Shown here piece by piece: positions 62,482 through 64,000 of a stretch of DNA of 64,000 nt (its first letter is position 1; each line of letters starts with the position of its first letter). The notes under the pieces were generated by a model. It made no database searches. It was not told the origin of the DNA and saw only the letters and a program-made list of their open reading frames with translations. Origin of the DNA: Streptomyces phaeolivaceus (GTDB lineage: Bacteria; Actinomycetota; Actinomycetes; Streptomycetales; Streptomycetaceae); the NCBI RefSeq assembly GCF_009184865.1, contig NZ_CP045096.1:8494001-8558000 (forward strand). The letters run 5' to 3'. The position numbers and the translations under genes were made by a program.

Positions 62482-64000
62482 TCAGCCCTTGAGCCGCTCG
62501 TACGCCGGGAGGGTCAGGAAGTCGGCGTAGTCCTCGTCGAGGGCGACCTGGAGGAGGAGGTCGTGGGCCTGCTGCCAGTGGCCGGCGGCGAAGGCCTCCT
62601 CGCCGATCTCGGCGCGGACGGCGGCGAGTTCCTCGGCGGCGACCTCGCGGGCCAGCTCGGGCGTGGCCTTCTCGCCGTTCTCGAACTCGACGCCCGCGTT
62701 GATCCACTGCCAGATCTGGGAGCGGGAGATCTCGGCGGTGGCCGCGTCCTCCATCAGATTGAAGATGGCGACGGCGCCGAGGCCGCGCAGCCAGGCCTCG
62801 ATGTAACGGATGCCGACCTGGACGGCGTTGACGAGACCCGGGTACGTGGGCTTCGCGTCCAGCGAGTCGACGGCGATCAGGTCGGCGGCCTTGACGTCGA
62901 CGTCCTCGCGGAGACGGTCCTTCTGGTTCGGCCTGTCGCCGAGGACCGCGTCGAAGGACGCCATCGCGATCGGCACCAGGTCCGGGTGGGCCACCCACGA
63001 CCCGTCGAAACCGTCGTTCGCCTCACGGTCCTTGTCGGCCTTGACCTTCTCGAAGGCGACCTTGTTGACCTCCTCGTCGCGCCGCGACGGGATGAACGCG
63101 GCCATACCGCCGATCGCGTGCGCGCCCCGCTTGTGGCAGGTGCGGACGAGGAGTTCGGTGTACGCCCGCATGAACGGGGCCGTCATCGTGACCGCGTTGC
63201 GGTCCGGGAGGACGAACTTCTGCCCGCCGTCACGGAAGTTCTTCACGATGGAGAACAGGTAGTCCCAGCGGCCCGCGTTCAACCCCGAGGCGTGGTCGCG
63301 GAGTTCGTAGAGGATCTCCTCCATCTCGTACGCGGCCGTGATCGTCTCGATCAGGACGGTCGCGCGGACGGAGCCCTGCGGGACGCCGACATGGTCCTGC
63401 GCGAAGACGAAGACCTCGTTCCAGAGCCGGGCCTCCAGGTGGGACTCCGTCTTCGGGAGGTAGAAGTACGGGCCCTTGCCGAGGTCGAGCAGCCGCTGGG
63501 CGTTGTGGAAGAAGTACAGGCCGAAGTCGACGAGCGCGCCGGGGACGGCACGGCCGTCGGCGTCGACGAGGTGGCGCTCGTCGAGATGCCAGCCGCGCGG
63601 GCGCATGACGACCGTCGCCAGCTCCTCGTTCGGGCGCAGGGCGTACGACTTGCCGGTGCGCTCGTCGGTGAAGTCGATGTTCCGGGTGTACGCGTCGGCC
63701 ATGTTCACCTGGCCGAGGACCACGTTCTCCCAGGTCGGCGCGGAGGCGTCCTCGAAGTCCGCGAGCCAGATCCGCGCGCCCGAGTTGAGGGCGTTGATCG
63801 TCATCTTGCGGTCGGTGGGACCGGTGATCTCGACGCGGCGGTCGTTCAGCGCGGCGGGGGAGGGCGCCACCTTCCAGGAGTCGTCGGCGCGGATCGCGGC
63901 GGTCTCCGGGAGGAAGTCGAGCGTGGAGGTGCGGGCGATCTCGGCACGGCGCTCCGCGCGGCGCGCCAGCAGCTCGTCACGCCGGGGCGTGAACCGGCGG
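62482..64000 (-). CDS. aceB: malate synthase A, 5' end cut by window edge
   Basis: At least 505 residues are visible, with the C-terminus at 62482. The open frame continues to the window edge; the true start is beyond 64000. Motifs include LADFEDASAPTWENVVLGQV (metal-binding acidic residues), VVMRPRGWHLDERHL (catalytic Arg), YFYLPKTESHLEARLWNEVF (metal-binding Glu), RATVLIETI, and ISRSQIWQWI. It condenses glyoxylate with acetyl-CoA to malate. It is intact here, unlike gcl, glxR and hyi, so it can act as the remaining route for glyoxylate made by purine breakdown. Transcription converges with the SelW-like gene. Confidence 0.95.
   Translation of the reverse strand, partial: RRFTPRRDELLARRAERRAEIARTSTLDFLPETAAIRADDSWKVAPSPAALNDRRVEITGPTDRKMTINALNSGARIWLADFEDASAPTWENVVLGQVNMADAYTRNIDFTDERTGKSYALRPNEELATVVMRPRGWHLDERHLVDADGRAVPGALVDFGLYFFHNAQRLLDLGKGPYFYLPKTESHLEARLWNEVFVFAQDHVGVPQGSVRATVLIETITAAYEMEEILYELRDHASGLNAGRWDYLFSIVKNFRDGGQKFVLPDRNAVTMTAPFMRAYTELLVRTCHKRGAHAIGGMAAFIPSRRDEEVNKVAFEKVKADKDREANDGFDGSWVAHPDLVPIAMASFDAVLGDRPNQKDRLREDVDVKAADLIAVDSLDAKPTYPGLVNAVQVGIRYIEAWLRGLGAVAIFNLMEDAATAEISRSQIWQWINAGVEFENGEKATPELAREVAAEELAAVRAEIGEEAFAAGHWQQAHDLLLQVALDEDYADFLTLPAYERLKG

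Overview
The window is high-GC actinobacterial DNA, almost certainly a Streptomyces chromosome. Codons end mostly in G or C, and GTG starts with purine-rich ribosome binding sites are common. The gene content is typical of the genus: a LAL-type LuxR regulator, a Tat-dependent secreted enzyme, GH46 chitosanase, CorA, urate catabolism genes, a DUF4157 protein and dispersed palindromic repeats. From memory, the order glyoxylate carboligase ... urate genes ... malate synthase resembles the urate/glyoxylate region of other Streptomyces. No tRNA, rRNA, CRISPR array or replication origin was seen.

0-9.3 kb (all minus strand). A compact set runs: GCS2-type carboxylate-amine ligase, a previously unmarked 47-residue Asp/Ser/Thr/Gly-rich peptide with a strong ribosome binding site, an asparagine-synthetase-like amidotransferase, an S9 prolyl-oligopeptidase-like peptidase, then a Clp-type AAA+ ATPase whose first ATPase module lacks its key residues. 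The peptide, amidotransferase and peptidase genes overlap by 1 and 4 nt. This is the best candidate here for an undescribed peptide-modifying or peptide-osmolyte system.

9.4-16.8 kb is a decay zone. It holds an IS701-type element with CTAG target duplications, a frameshifted amidohydrolase-like/Atu4866 fusion, an amidohydrolase fragment, a frameshifted Tat-exported FAD oxidoreductase, and a small membrane-protein gene split by an ISL3 element with a perfect 8-bp target duplication.

16.8-29.6 kb holds intact genes: DinB-like protein, CorA, a 15-bp tandem array, a winged-helix protein, a trypsin-like protease next to a LAL regulator, a GAF-LuxR regulator next to two acyl-CoA synthetases, and a zinc-ribbon protein.

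29.9-38.6 kb is the purine/glyoxylate region. Glyoxylate carboligase, tartronate semialdehyde reductase and hydroxypyruvate isomerase are all disrupted, while the urate branch (OHCU decarboxylase, HIU hydrolase, uricase, 8-oxoguanine/guanine-type deaminase) is intact and tightly packed. Malate synthase at the right edge is intact as far as seen and could still use glyoxylate.

38.7-64 kb holds secreted chitosanase and a GH89 enzyme, an exonuclease, an animal-type haem peroxidase, phosphatase/HAD genes, a lipoprotein, an M48 membrane protease pair, an aminotransferase with a divergent HxlR-type regulator, a VWA/secreted membrane protein pair, two divergent NIS siderophore synthetases, a large DUF4157 protein with a glycosyltransferase-like C-terminus (candidate contractile-injection effector), a MITE-like palindrome, and a HipA-like/SelW-like overlapping gene pair. 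In-frame short tandem repeats recur in at least seven coding regions.
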